Source: Neobacillus thermocopriae (GTDB lineage: Bacteria; Bacillota; Bacilli; Bacillales; Cytobacillaceae). Taken from it: DNA of 64,000 nt. Under the pieces are notes generated by a model. That model was not told where the DNA came from and did not search any database. It saw only the letters and a list, made by a program, of their open reading frames with translations. The stretch is taken from the NCBI RefSeq assembly GCF_010975035.1, contig NZ_JAAIUV010000004.1:62001-126000 (forward strand), written 5' to 3'. Below, in pieces: positions 1 to 9,482 of this stretch (the stretch's first letter is position 1; each line of letters starts with the position of its first letter). The translations under genes were made by a program, and so were the position numbers.

Positions 1-684
1 GGACATCTTTAATTTTTTCTCATGTTGAAATTTTTGATATATGTAATCTGCTGCCGCAAGTACGATTAAACTAGCAGAAGCAGCAAAGCCCATTTGGATA
101 ACGAATGAACCAATTAATCTAGCAGAATCAATTAAGTTTTTTTCGCCCATGATTAAAAGTTCATTTTTCTGCTTCCAAATTACCCAGAAAACGATAGCAG
201 ATGTAATAATAATTTTTAAACACGATTTTACTAATTCGACTAATGCCCGCAGGGAAAACATTTGTTTCAGTCCTTGAAGTGGGTTTAATTTTCCAAAATT
301 GAATTTTAGTAATCCAATATTGAACATAAAACCAACTTGAATGTAGTTCGCAATCACACCTGCTGCGAGTGAGATTGCTAACATCGGAGCTGTTATTTTT
401 ACACTTTCCCATAATAGTTGGTTAAACAAAGCCTGTGTACTAGAAATGGTGAGTTCTAAATTCATATATTCTTTAAAACTATGGCGATAAAGGGATAAAC
501 ACCCTTCTATTAAACTTTTGCCGCCAACTAATAAAAATCCGAAGGAAAATAGCAGTGTTAGGGCTGATGAAACCTCCATACTTTTGGCAATCTGCCCTTT
601 TTTTCGTGCCTCCCTTCGTTTATTCGGTGTTGCTTTTTCCGTTTTTTCTCCGGAAAACAATTGCAAATCCAAACGAAGCAGCAT
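1..684 (-). CDS. flhB: Flagellar export gate protein FlhB (3' part cut by window edge)
   Basis: FlhB is the membrane switch protein of the flagellar type III export apparatus; it changes substrate specificity from hook to filament proteins. About 228 N-terminal residues are visible. They begin MLLRLDLQLFSGEKTEKATP and continue with the basic stretch KRREARKKGQIAKS typical of the family, followed by hydrophobic segments. The ATG at 684 lies 2 bp past the fliR stop codon, so the two are translationally close. The C-terminal cytoplasmic domain with the NPTH autocleavage site lies outside the window. The assignment rests on sequence plus its place after fliR. Confidence 0.93.
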   Translation of the reverse strand, partial: MLLRLDLQLFSGEKTEKATPNKRREARKKGQIAKSMEVSSALTLLFSFGFLLVGGKSLIEGCLSLYRHSFKEYMNLELTISSTQALFNQLLWESVKITAPMLAISLAAGVIANYIQVGFMFNIGLLKFNFGKLNPLQGLKQMFSLRALVELVKSCLKIIITSAIVFWVIWKQKNELLIMGEKNLIDSARLIGSFVIQMGFAASASLIVLAAADYIYQKFQHEKKLKMS

Positions 685-686
685 GG

Positions 687-1460
687 TTATGCCCCCATTA
701 TTTTCAAGATTGATCCAATCGAATCAATCATGTTTTCAAAAAGTATTTTTAGCAAATAGAAGAAACTTGGTAGAACTAAAATATAAATCAAAAAATGGAT
801 CAAAATTTTGATTGGTGGTGCAATGGCTATAATATTCATCTGTGGGACTGTTCTTGAAATGATCCCTAACGCAACATCAACAATAAACAATGTCCCAATG
901 ATTGGAAGTGCCATCATAAATCCAATCATAAACATTTGTTTAAAACAATCTAAGATAAAAGTAGAAACTTTACCATCCATCCAAGAAGGAATGATAGCCG
1001 TTAAAGAAATCCAGTCAAAGCTTGCTAAAATCCCTTGAATGAGCAGATGGTGACCATCTATCGAAAGCATTACTAAAATGGCTAACATATTTTTTAAACG
1101 CCCCGTCAGTTGGGTATTTGTTTCAAAGGTTGGATCAAAAAGATTTGCCATGAAAAAACCAATTTGAATATCCAACAAAGAACCTGCCATTTGGACCGAA
1201 TAAAACAAGATACCGGTAGATAGCCCTATGGTTATTCCGACAAAAATTTCTTTAAGTATCAATAAAGCCAATTCCCATAATGGCAATGACGAGAGATTAG
1301 GTTCGTCTACCAATCCAACACACAGCAAACTAAGAATGGTACTGAGGCCAATTTTGTATTGTGCGGGAAGCTGCCGGCCTGAAAATATGGGAGCAGAAAC
1401 CATAAAGGATGTGATGCGAACAAAAATTAACAAAAAGCTCCATAAATATGATGCATCCAT
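687..1460 (-). CDS. fliR: Flagellar export gate protein FliR
   Basis: FliR is an integral membrane part of the FliP5Q4R1 export gate at the centre of the MS ring. The 257-residue product has the usual family length and is almost entirely hydrophobic with about six membrane segments. It opens with SFLLIFVRITSFMVSAPIFS, as FliR proteins do. It sits between fliQ (9 bp upstream) and flhB (2 bp downstream) in the standard fliO-P-Q-R-flhB order, so it is co-transcribed and probably co-translated with them. Confidence 0.95.
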   Translation of the reverse strand: MDASYLWSFLLIFVRITSFMVSAPIFSGRQLPAQYKIGLSTILSLLCVGLVDEPNLSSLPLWELALLILKEIFVGITIGLSTGILFYSVQMAGSLLDIQIGFFMANLFDPTFETNTQLTGRLKNMLAILVMLSIDGHHLLIQGILASFDWISLTAIIPSWMDGKVSTFILDCFKQMFMIGFMMALPIIGTLFIVDVALGIISRTVPQMNIIAIAPPIKILIHFLIYILVLPSFFYLLKILFENMIDSIGSILKIMGA

Positions 1461-1469
1461 ATTACTTTC

Positions 1470-1739
1470 CTACCCCACAAATTGTGAGAGATTCCCTAAT
1501 AAGTTTTCTGTGAATTCAACTACATGTCGCAACATCCAGGAACCAAAGAAAAGAATGGATAAAAAAACAGCAATAATCTTTGGAACAAACGCCATGGTTT
1601 GATCTTGAATCTGTGTTGCCGCCTGAAAAATACTAATAAGAAGCCCGACGATTAAGGCAACTCCTACTACTGGCGCAATGACAATTAAGATGGTGTATAT
1701 GGATTCTTGGGCAATTTTCAATACTAATTCCGCGGCCAT
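1470..1739 (-). CDS. fliQ: Flagellar export gate protein FliQ
   Basis: FliQ is a small two-helix membrane protein of the export gate. The product is 89 residues, the normal size, with two hydrophobic hairpin segments (about residues 14-38 and 50-75) and the conserved stretch AATQIQDQT between them. An upstream GTG at 1748 is in frame, but the AGGAAG ribosome site is 8 nt from the ATG at 1739 and abuts the GTG, so 1739 was chosen. Confidence 0.94.
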   Translation of the reverse strand: MAAELVLKIAQESIYTILIVIAPVVGVALIVGLLISIFQAATQIQDQTMAFVPKIIAVFLSILFFGSWMLRHVVEFTENLLGNLSQFVG

Positions 1740-1754
1740 GAATAACACTTCCTT

Positions 1755-2498
1755 TTAAAAACTTCTAAGTAACGATTCTACAATTAAATGCCATCCATCT
1801 ACTAAAATGAACAATAAGATTTTAAATGGCAAAGAAATCATGACCGGTGGGAGCATCATCATCCCCATCGACATTAACACACTAGAAACAATCATATCGA
1901 TGACCAAAAAAGGAATAAAGATCATGAATCCCATTTGAAAGGCCGTCTTCAATTCACTAATAGCAAAAGCTGGTACTAAGGCTTTTAATGGAATATCGTT
2001 CATTTCCTTTGGTTTTTCCAATTTTGCATAATCTAAAAATAAGGCTAAGTCCTTCTGACGTGTGTGTTTTGCCATAAATTCCTTTAATGGAATACTAGCT
2101 TGTTTAAAAGCTTCTTCTTGAGTAAGCTCACCAGCCAAAAATGGTTTTAAAGCTGTCTGATTCATTTCTGAAAATGTGGGTGCCATGATAAAAAATGTCA
2201 TAAACAAAGCCAAACCAATTAACACTTGATTGGGTGGAATTTGTTGGGTTCCTAAAGCATTTCGAACAAAGCCCAATACCACAATGATGCGAGTAAAGCA
2301 TGTCATTAATATCAAGATTGCAGGTGCAATGGATAGAATGGTAATCAACAAGATTATTCGCATGGTTGTCGAGACTTTTTCTGGATCATCAGAGCCCAAA
2401 TCTAATCCAGGAAGAATGGCTGCAGAAGGTTCAGCAACAGGTACAAGGAACAAAGCTCCTACCAACAATGGCAAGATAAGGGCAATTTTTCTTAACAT
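1755..2498 (-). CDS. fliP: Flagellar export gate protein FliP
   Basis: FliP forms the core pentamer of the export gate. The 247-residue protein starts with a cleavable signal peptide (hydrophobic run about 5-22), a known feature of FliP. It then shows the signature segment TCFTRIIVVLGFVRNALGTQ near residue 67, and ends with paired membrane helices containing VSSVLMSMGMMMLPP. Its start lies 3 bp from the fliO stop and it is followed 15 bp later by fliQ. Confidence 0.96.
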   Translation of the reverse strand: MLRKIALILPLLVGALFLVPVAEPSAAILPGLDLGSDDPEKVSTTMRIILLITILSIAPAILILMTCFTRIIVVLGFVRNALGTQQIPPNQVLIGLALFMTFFIMAPTFSEMNQTALKPFLAGELTQEEAFKQASIPLKEFMAKHTRQKDLALFLDYAKLEKPKEMNDIPLKALVPAFAISELKTAFQMGFMIFIPFLVIDMIVSSVLMSMGMMMLPPVMISLPFKILLFILVDGWHLIVESLLRSF

Positions 2499-2501
2499 AG
2501 C

Positions 2502-3065
2502 CTATTCCTCCTCGTTAACCCGCTGGATCTTCTTCAAATGCTTTTTGAACATCGTCGTCCAGTTTTGTTTTAAATGTAAGTTATCCCCTTTGAATGCCTG
2601 CACTTCCCCCTGATTTTCAATCTCCTCCAGGAGATGCTGATACTCTTCACCTTGAGAGATGGTACGAAGCAAGGTAATCGATTCGCCAACACCGACAATA
2701 TAGATGGTCTGTCCAATTAATAATATTTGCAATGATTTGTTATTTCCAAGTGGATGGGTTCCCAATGGTAAAATAAGTCCATTTGATTGCATATGCCTGC
2801 TTCTTTTTGATAAATATCGCAAAATCAAAATCAGCAACGCAATAACAAATACAAACGAAAATATAAATTTGATAAATGAGGGAAGGAAACTATCTGATTG
2901 GCGATCCTTTTTCACTTTTGATGGGGAAGAAGTTTTTTTCTCCCCATTTTGGATGGTTTCATAAACGGAAGATTCGCCACCAGATGATGAATTTGCGGCA
3001 AAATTGGTGGGTTGAACGGAAAATAAGTATAAAAATACAATAAAAAAGAACATGAGGCGTTTCAT
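2502..3065 (-). CDS. fliO: Flagellar biosynthesis protein FliO (FliZ)
   Basis: FliO is an accessory membrane protein that helps assemble FliP. The 187-residue product has an N-terminal signal or anchor (MKRLMFFFIVFLYLFSV), a polar Ser/Lys-rich stretch, one membrane helix at about residues 64-82, and a cytoplasmic domain with LILPLGTHPLGNNKSLQIL, the usual FliO_MopB pattern. It precedes fliP with a 3-bp gap. Similarity in this family is weak, so position carries much of the call. Confidence 0.88.
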   Translation of the reverse strand: MKRLMFFFIVFLYLFSVQPTNFAANSSSGGESSVYETIQNGEKKTSSPSKVKKDRQSDSFLPSFIKFIFSFVFVIALLILILRYLSKRSRHMQSNGLILPLGTHPLGNNKSLQILLIGQTIYIVGVGESITLLRTISQGEEYQHLLEEIENQGEVQAFKGDNLHLKQNWTTMFKKHLKKIQRVNEEE

Positions 3066-3096
3066 AACTTTCTCCTTCCTTGGAGTACACTTTCTA

Positions 3097-3948
3097 TTAT
3101 TTTAAGTTTGCAGTGATTTGCGCTGCTAGTTTAGCGTTCTTTTTCGCCAATTCCGTCAAAATTTGAGAACGGCTTTGAGAACTTAGATTTTTCATCAAGT
3201 CTGTGACCATTTGGGAATTGGTTGACATCATCGATTCAATCACGATAGCAGCCTGCCCAGGAGGCATTCCTGAAATCGTTTCAGTCAGAGTGGCCATTGG
3301 ATTGGCTTGATTTTGAACGATTCCTTGTAATTGAGACTTTAATGCTTCTAAATCAGTTGCTTCCAGATTAGAAATTTCTTTTAGTAGCATTGTAATTTCT
3401 CCTGCCTTATTTGTGTCTTTCATACTAGCAAGAATACTGCTCTGTTGGTTTTGTGTGAGCTGAGAAACAATGATCGATGCATCCTCTAGTGACATAGTCG
3501 AAAGAATGGCAGCAGCTTTAGATGGCTGCATGTTAGCATAAATATTGGCCATTTGTTTCATTTGTTCTTTCATTTTTTTTGTTTGTTTTTCTTCAAGCTG
3601 CTTTTGTAAGTCTTCATTATATTGTTTTAAATTCTCTAATTCGCTTTGATTGGTTTCTAGTTTTTCATTTAATTCATTTATTTTTTGATCTTTCTTTTTC
3701 AAGTTTTTTTGACTTTGTTCATATCTTCTCTGCCAGTCCTCAACATCCTCATCATTCCCAGCATAAAAATCTTCCGAGTCAGAAATCCATTCGTTTAAGA
3801 CAGGAACTTTATTTCCTACATTTTTTACAGATTTCCATACTGGTATGTCTAAGAAATTAATGACAATAACGACCACAATGATCGTCAAGAGAATGGGTAT
3901 TCCAAAGAAAAGAAAGGAATGGAATTTCCCTTGCTGATTTTCTTCCAT
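3097..3948 (-). CDS. MotE/YlxF-like protein with MgtE N-terminal-type domain
   Basis: The 283-residue protein has one N-terminal membrane helix (about 10-30), a long coiled coil (about 68-135, rich in K, E, Q), and a C-terminal alpha-helical repeat domain. The repeats include MQPSKAAAILSTMSLEDASI and MPPGQAAIVIESM, the MgtE intracellular N-domain fold. B. subtilis YlxF sits at the same place after fliJ. Related MotE proteins act as periplasmic stator chaperones in other bacteria, but that role is inferred here. The gene is 12 bp downstream of fliJ and 31 bp upstream of fliO. Confidence 0.82.
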   Translation of the reverse strand: MEENQQGKFHSFLFFGIPILLTIIVVVIVINFLDIPVWKSVKNVGNKVPVLNEWISDSEDFYAGNDEDVEDWQRRYEQSQKNLKKKDQKINELNEKLETNQSELENLKQYNEDLQKQLEEKQTKKMKEQMKQMANIYANMQPSKAAAILSTMSLEDASIIVSQLTQNQQSSILASMKDTNKAGEITMLLKEISNLEATDLEALKSQLQGIVQNQANPMATLTETISGMPPGQAAIVIESMMSTNSQMVTDLMKNLSSQSRSQILTELAKKNAKLAAQITANLK

Positions 3949-3960
3949 TATTATTACTCC

Positions 3961-4395
3961 TTACACTTTTCGAAAATAGCGCAAAACAGCCATTTCATCC
4001 ATTAGCGCTTGTTCTTCCTGAATCAGCCGTTTTTGAAAAGCTTCCAAAGATTTTGCCTTCCACTGGTTCCAAATTTTTGCTTCTTTTGTTTTATCAATAA
4101 GAACTTGTTGCTTCTTCTCTACTTCTTGATGAAGTTCATAAGAATGATTTTCAAGGTCCTTCAGTTGTTGGTTAATATAATCTACTTCTTCCTGTAGATG
4201 TAAAAAGTCCGATACTTTTTTGAGATTCACTTGATCGTATTGCTTGAGGATTTGTTCTTTCGAATTTTTGAATCCTTCTATTTTTTCTTGAACCTCTAAT
4301 TGTTGGAGTCTAATAGAACCATATTCTTGCTCGGCAAGTTCCTTTTCTTTTTCTTTTACATCTAACACTTTTTGAAAAGAAAATTGATATTTCAT
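3961..4395 (-). CDS. fliJ: Flagellar export chaperone/stalk protein FliJ
   Basis: FliJ is the coiled-coil stalk of the export ATPase complex and resembles the gamma subunit of F1. The 144-residue product begins MKYQFSFQKVLDVKEKEKEL, the typical FliJ opening, and is almost wholly charged heptad-like helix with no membrane segment. Its ATG overlaps the fliI stop codon in a TAATG arrangement, indicating coupled translation. Confidence 0.92.
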   Translation of the reverse strand: MKYQFSFQKVLDVKEKEKELAEQEYGSIRLQQLEVQEKIEGFKNSKEQILKQYDQVNLKKVSDFLHLQEEVDYINQQLKDLENHSYELHQEVEKKQQVLIDKTKEAKIWNQWKAKSLEAFQKRLIQEEQALMDEMAVLRYFRKV

Positions 4396-5714
4396 TACAT
4401 CATCGCTCCAAATTGTGATTGTAAAAAGGATATTGCCTCATCAAAGTTGGAAGTTTCATATATTCCTTGTCGTAAAAATTGATCCATTTTCGGTTTCAGA
4501 CGTAATGCCATATCAATATCGCGATTTGAACCTTTTTTATAGGCCCCAATATTGATTAAATCTTCTGCATCATGATAAGCGGCAAGAAATTTCTTAAAAT
4601 TACGTGCTGCATTTTGATGTTCATCCGATGTAATCTCCGTCATTACCCGGCTAGCACTTGCCAACACATCTATGGCTGGATAAATTCCTTTCCCACCAAT
4701 GGCACGGTTTAGCACAATATGTCCATCCAAAATTCCTCTTACTGCATCTGCAATCGGTTCATTCATATCGTCCCCGTCTACCAAAACGGTGTAAATCGCA
4801 GTGATGGACCCCTTCGGACCGGTTCCTGCACGTTCCAACAATTGTGGAAGCATAGCAAATACGGAAGGTGTATACCCTTTTGTCGTAGGTGGCTCTCCAA
4901 TAGCAAGTCCTATTTCTCTTTGCGCCATCGCAAATCGAGTGACAGAATCCATGACAAGCATGACATCCTTACCTTGATCGCGGAAATACTCAGCAATCGC
5001 CGTTGCGGTCAGTGCCCCTTTGATGCGAATCAGTGCCGGCTGGTCAGAGGTTGCGACAATAACAACCGATTTTTTCAAACCTTCTTCTCCTAAATTTTGT
5101 TCGATAAAATCAAGAACCTCTCGGCCTCGTTCACCGATTAAGGCAATGACGTTTACATCTGCGGTTGTATTACGAGCAATCATCCCTAATAACGTACTTT
5201 TTCCAACTCCACTTCCGGCAAAAATCCCCATTCTTTGCCCTTTTCCCATCGTTAACAGACCATCAATGGTTCGTACGCCTACACTTAAAGGAGTATGAAT
5301 TCGTGGACGTGTAAGCGGGTTAGGTGGTTTAGCATTGATTTGAACCTCTTCTAATCCTAAAGGTATTGGCTTTCCATCCAGCGGTTGCCCGAGTCCATCG
5401 AGAATTCTACCAAGTAATGGATGGCCCGCCTTCACCGTTATAGGCTTTCCACTCGCAACGACATCACAACCGGGCCCAATGGCTTGGACTTCTCCAAGTG
5501 GCATAAGAAGAACTTTATTCTCTTTAATCCCTACGACTTCTGCTTGAATGGAGGTTTCGGATTGAGCAGGATAAATTGTACATAATTCTCCAATCCGCAC
5601 ATCCGGACCTTGAGATTCAATTGTCAGTCCAATAATTTGTGTGATTTTTCCATTGACTCGAACCGGATCGATTTTGCGAATGAGCTTGATGTATTTATCC
5701 GCTGATAATTTCAC
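4395..5714 (-). CDS. fliI: Flagellum-specific ATPase FliI
   Basis: FliI is the hexameric ATPase of flagellar protein export, homologous to the F1 beta subunit. Visible motifs are Walker A GSGVGKSTLLG, Walker B VMLVMDSVTRFA, and the family segment GEPPTTKGYTPSVFAMLPQL. The open frame extends upstream to 5783, but the GTG at 5714 has an AAGGGAG site 7 nt away and gives 439 residues, matching the family; it overlaps the end of fliH by 20 nt. Confidence 0.96.
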   Translation of the reverse strand: MKLSADKYIKLIRKIDPVRVNGKITQIIGLTIESQGPDVRIGELCTIYPAQSETSIQAEVVGIKENKVLLMPLGEVQAIGPGCDVVASGKPITVKAGHPLLGRILDGLGQPLDGKPIPLGLEEVQINAKPPNPLTRPRIHTPLSVGVRTIDGLLTMGKGQRMGIFAGSGVGKSTLLGMIARNTTADVNVIALIGERGREVLDFIEQNLGEEGLKKSVVIVATSDQPALIRIKGALTATAIAEYFRDQGKDVMLVMDSVTRFAMAQREIGLAIGEPPTTKGYTPSVFAMLPQLLERAGTGPKGSITAIYTVLVDGDDMNEPIADAVRGILDGHIVLNRAIGGKGIYPAIDVLASASRVMTEITSDEHQNAARNFKKFLAAYHDAEDLINIGAYKKGSNRDIDMALRLKPKMDQFLRQGIYETSNFDEAISFLQSQFGAMM

Positions 5715-6525
5715 TTTCCTGCTCCCTTCTCGCTTCAAGCAAGACCTTTTTGATTTCTTCCATTTGCGTGTCAATTCTCGCATCTATACTTCCATAGGCT
5801 GTCCGAATCACACACCCTTTTGCAGAAACAGAATGATCCGGCAAAATTTTGATTTCCGTTTCCCCATTCACTACGGCATTGAGATGGGCTCTCTGTCCTT
5901 GGATCCATTCAAAATCATCAGGATGAACACAAACAGTAATTGACTCTTTCTCTTTAAAGCGGAGAATATGCTGTTTCACTAATTCTAAAAAAGCCTCAGG
6001 ATGGTCAGTCAATTCTTGTTTGATAATTTGGGAAGCAATTGCCGTACTTAGTTCAAGTAAAAATGGTTCTGCTTCTGAAATGATTTTGGCCTTCTGCTCA
6101 TAAGCCTGTTCCAATAATTGTTGAGCTTGTTCAATAAACGATTGGTATTCTTGCCGAATATCATCTTCAGCTTGTCGTTTCCCTTGTTCATAACCATCTT
6201 GAAAACCTTTTTTCTGTGATTCCATCGTTAAGGCTTCCATCTTTTTCTCCTTTTCTTCCCACCATTGTTTCATTTTTTCTTCTGCTTCCACTTCAATTTG
6301 ACGCGCCTTTTGTTTTGCCATATCTATGATTGTTTGTGCTTTGGCATCAGCTTCATCAATAATTTGATTTGCTTTATGTACTGCTTCTGTCGTTGTATGT
6401 TGAAGTGAAGAAGGAGAAATGAATTCCCCATTTATTTTGATTGGAATCAATGGCTGTGTAATTACTTTTACATCTTCTTTTAATGCCAAATGGTCCGCCT
6501 TAAATACTTTAGAGTAAGATTTCAT
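5695..6525 (-). CDS. fliH: Flagellar assembly protein FliH
   Basis: FliH is the peripheral stalk-like regulator that binds FliI and docks it to the C ring. The product, about 276 residues, has an extended Ala/Glu/Gln-rich helix with AxxxG-like spacing (about residues 60-130) and a C-terminal domain containing ITVCVHPDDFEWI and DARIDTQMEEIKKVLL. Two adjacent ATG codons (6528 and 6525) follow a GAGGTGG site; 6525 gives better spacing. The start overlaps the fliG end by 17 nt. Confidence 0.92.
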   Translation of the reverse strand: MKSYSKVFKADHLALKEDVKVITQPLIPIKINGEFISPSSLQHTTTEAVHKANQIIDEADAKAQTIIDMAKQKARQIEVEAEEKMKQWWEEKEKKMEALTMESQKKGFQDGYEQGKRQAEDDIRQEYQSFIEQAQQLLEQAYEQKAKIISEAEPFLLELSTAIASQIIKQELTDHPEAFLELVKQHILRFKEKESITVCVHPDDFEWIQGQRAHLNAVVNGETEIKILPDHSVSAKGCVIRTAYGSIDARIDTQMEEIKKVLLEARREQESEIISG

Positions 6526-7519
6526 CATTTCCACCTCGAGCGATGACCAATTCACCTGTATCTTCTAAGCGACGAATAACAGATACAATTCTGCCTTGTG
6601 CTTCCTCCACATCTTTCACCCTGACAGGTCCAAGATATTGCATTTCTTCTTCAAATGTTTCAACCATACGCTGTGACATATTTTCGTAAATAATCTTTTT
6701 AACCTCTGGACTAGCCGCTTTTAATGCTAAAAGCAAGTCATGATTTTCCACTTCTTGAATAACACGTTGGATAGCCCGTCGATCAAGGGTAATAATATCC
6801 TCAAATACAAACATCCGTTTTTTGATTTCTTCTACTAATTCACGATCTTTTTTCCCTAGATGATCTAAAATATTTCTCTCCGTACCCCTATCTACACCGT
6901 TTAGAATGTTAACAACAGAATCAATTCCTCCAACCACGCTATAATCTTGCTGTATTGTGGCTGAAAGCTTCTGTTCCAAAATTTGTTCCACTTCCTGAAT
7001 CACTTCCGGAGATGTTTGCTCTAATAAAGCTATTCTTCGAGCTACATCCGTCTGCAATTCCTCTGGTAAGGAAGAAAGAATGATGGATGCCTGCTCTGGG
7101 TCCAAATGAGCCAATACAAGAGCAATCGTTTGAGGATGCTCATTCTGCAAAAAGTGATAAATTTGCATAGGATCAATTCGTCGTGCAAAATCAAACGGCT
7201 TGACCTGAAGCTGTGCTGTTAAACGCTGGATGATCTGCTTGGCCCGTTCCTTGCCTAGAGCGGTTTCCAATAAGTCTTGCGCATAGCTGATACCGCCTGT
7301 TGTCAAATAATCTTGAGCAATGCACATCTCATGGAATTCTTTTAGCACTTCCTCTTTTTCTTTGGAATTGACTTTTCGAATACTGGCAATAGCCAAGGTT
7401 AGTTGCTCAATTTCATTTTCCGGCAAGTGCTTAAATACCTTAGAGGATGCTTCCTTCCCCATTGATATAAGTAAAATTGCTGCTTTTTGTTTCCCGGTCA
7501 ATTTGAGTACAGAAGCCAT
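6509..7519 (-). CDS. fliG: Flagellar motor switch protein FliG
   Basis: FliG forms the upper C ring and converts stator movement into rotation. The 336-residue product has the family motif NEHPQTIALVLAHLDPEQAS in the middle domain and the C-terminal torque helix DIITLDRRAIQRVIQEVENH with its conserved charged residues. The ATG at 7519 is preceded by GAGGAGAGGTG; the longer frame from 7540 runs inside fliF and was rejected. Confidence 0.96.
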   Translation of the reverse strand: MASVLKLTGKQKAAILLISMGKEASSKVFKHLPENEIEQLTLAIASIRKVNSKEKEEVLKEFHEMCIAQDYLTTGGISYAQDLLETALGKERAKQIIQRLTAQLQVKPFDFARRIDPMQIYHFLQNEHPQTIALVLAHLDPEQASIILSSLPEELQTDVARRIALLEQTSPEVIQEVEQILEQKLSATIQQDYSVVGGIDSVVNILNGVDRGTERNILDHLGKKDRELVEEIKKRMFVFEDIITLDRRAIQRVIQEVENHDLLLALKAASPEVKKIIYENMSQRMVETFEEEMQYLGPVRVKDVEEAQGRIVSVIRRLEDTGELVIARGGNDEILL

Positions 7520-7523
7520 TGAA

Positions 7524-9134
7524 TCACCTCTCCTCCTCATTTAGCCAAGTGCGAATAACTTTGGAAAAATCTTCAGGTCTTTGATCAAGTAATTTCTTTA
7601 ATTGGTTTTCAACTGACATTTCCTGTTCAACGAAATAATCTTCGGTTTCTATTTCTTTCATCGGCTGTGGAATGAATGGTTCATAGGCAACTAAATCCTC
7701 TTCTTCTACCTGATTTTGCTTACTTCTACGTAACAACCACCAAATAAGTAAACCTGCTGCCACAATTCCTCCTCCAATGGCGGCTAAAAGGTAGATCCAA
7801 TTTGTCTCTGATTCTTGTTGTTCGGTCTCATTCTTAGCAAACGAATGTGGAAAAATGGTGATTCGTTGATCAATTTCATTTTGTGAAAGTTCAGGATGAC
7901 CAAGGGCCGTTCTGACCGTATTTGCTACAATATTACGAATGCTCTCTTCTGTAGCTCTTGGAAGCTGATCAGGATTTTCCGGATCAGGTTCAACGCCGAC
8001 ATTGATTGTAATATCTTCTATTGCGTAAGGACTTTTAACAATTTCATTTTGAATACGATTTACTTCGTAATTTACTCGCTCTTGCATTTCTTCATAATTA
8101 CTATCTCCGGTTGAGCTTTCACCAGTATAACCTGGTACATCCGTTTCACCTGTACCAACGACACCACCTGTACTACCTCCGCTTTCAGTGGAAGTTTTGG
8201 AACTTTTCTCCGAGCTAATGACAATGCCATTATTATTTTCATCAGTCGGTTTAACAAGATTTTCTTGAACTTTGACCTTATCAAAATTCAATTTCACAAA
8301 GGTATGTACATATACTTTTTCCGTACCAAGAATCGTTCCAAGTAATTGTTGAAGACTTTGTTGGATATCCCGTTCGATATTTTTCTTAATCTTTTGCTGC
8401 TCAGAGTATTTATCAAGTGATTGGTCGTCCAATTCTGCATCTTCCAAGGCCAAAGTTTCACTATACTGGTTCATAATCGTAATGTTTTCAACTGGTAAAT
8501 TTGGCACACTTCTTGATACGAGCGTATACAATGCCCGAATTTGCTGAGAATTTAATTTTGTTCCTGGTTCCACTTCTACCATAACGGATGCAGTCGCTTT
8601 TTCTTCTTCATCTGAACGAATAAAGACAGACTCTTCCGGTAAAGTTAAGATTACTTCTGCGTTTTTGATGCCATCGACATTCTTAATGACTTCTGCTACC
8701 TGATTTTGTAATGCTTCCCGTTCGAGAATATCGTATTGTCGATCTGTTGCTCCAAAGTTTAAGTTTTGACTAAATATGCTGTAATTAATGCTGTTATCTT
8801 TTGGATAGCCTTCAGATGCTAGACTAACTACTAAATCAGCAGCTTCTTTTTGCGGCACAAGTAACATAGTGCCATTTTCAGATATTTTATAATCTGTAAA
8901 ACCTTGTTTATCCAATTCAGCTTTAATATCTCCTACTTCACGCTGACTCAATTGACCATTATATAGTGGTACATAATGTGGCCGTGAAGCAAAAAAAATA
9001 AAGGTTGATAGTGAAGCTGAAATGAAAATAAATGATCCTATGATGAACCATTTTTGTTTCTTACTTCGGGCATTCCAATACCCTTGAAATTTTTCTTTAG
9101 TTTGTTTGATTTGATCTATCCATGATCGATTCAT
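7524..9134 (-). CDS. fliF: Flagellar MS-ring protein FliF
   Basis: FliF is the base on which the flagellum is built. The 536-residue product has membrane helices at about 28-48 and 441-463, with a large periplasmic region between. The N-terminal part shows ring-building motifs (GQLSQREVGDIKAELDKQG), and a Ser/Gly/Thr-rich linker lies near residue 310. The acidic C-terminus (VIRTWLNEEER) is the FliG-binding tail. It lies 33 bp after fliE and 4 bp before fliG. Confidence 0.97.
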   Translation of the reverse strand: MNRSWIDQIKQTKEKFQGYWNARSKKQKWFIIGSFIFISASLSTFIFFASRPHYVPLYNGQLSQREVGDIKAELDKQGFTDYKISENGTMLLVPQKEAADLVVSLASEGYPKDNSINYSIFSQNLNFGATDRQYDILEREALQNQVAEVIKNVDGIKNAEVILTLPEESVFIRSDEEEKATASVMVEVEPGTKLNSQQIRALYTLVSRSVPNLPVENITIMNQYSETLALEDAELDDQSLDKYSEQQKIKKNIERDIQQSLQQLLGTILGTEKVYVHTFVKLNFDKVKVQENLVKPTDENNNGIVISSEKSSKTSTESGGSTGGVVGTGETDVPGYTGESSTGDSNYEEMQERVNYEVNRIQNEIVKSPYAIEDITINVGVEPDPENPDQLPRATEESIRNIVANTVRTALGHPELSQNEIDQRITIFPHSFAKNETEQQESETNWIYLLAAIGGGIVAAGLLIWWLLRRSKQNQVEEEDLVAYEPFIPQPMKEIETEDYFVEQEMSVENQLKKLLDQRPEDFSKVIRTWLNEEER

Positions 9135-9167
9135 TACTCACCCCGCCCAGCTTTACATAAACATCCA

Positions 9168-9470
9168 TTATAATTGCATTCGCATCATTTCATGATAAGC
9201 TTCCACTGCTTTATCCCTAACAGTGACCGTTAATTCCAGTGCGATCTTTGCTTTTTGGGACGCAATTGTCACATCGTGAATGTTTTCAATCTGACCAGCT
9301 GCAGCTTGAACTGAAAGATTGGAAGCCTGTTTTACCGTATTATCAACCTGTTGCAAATACCCTTGCAGGACATTAGCAAATGAAGTTTTTGTTTGGTTAA
9401 AACCCACTTTTTGATAAGGATTTTGATTAATTTTGATTGAACCAACTTGTTGAATTCCATTCAATGGCAC
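9168..9470 (-). CDS. fliE: Flagellar hook-basal body protein FliE
   Basis: FliE joins the MS ring to the proximal rod and is an early export substrate. The product has 100 residues, the usual size. It contains SFANVLQGYLQQVDNTVKQA and the well-conserved C-terminal part VTIASQKAKIALELTVTVRD ending in EAYHEMMRMQL. It lies between flgC and fliF, as in B. subtilis. Confidence 0.94.
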   Translation of the reverse strand: MPLNGIQQVGSIKINQNPYQKVGFNQTKTSFANVLQGYLQQVDNTVKQASNLSVQAAAGQIENIHDVTIASQKAKIALELTVTVRDKAVEAYHEMMRMQL

Positions 9471-9482
9471 TTCTATTCACTC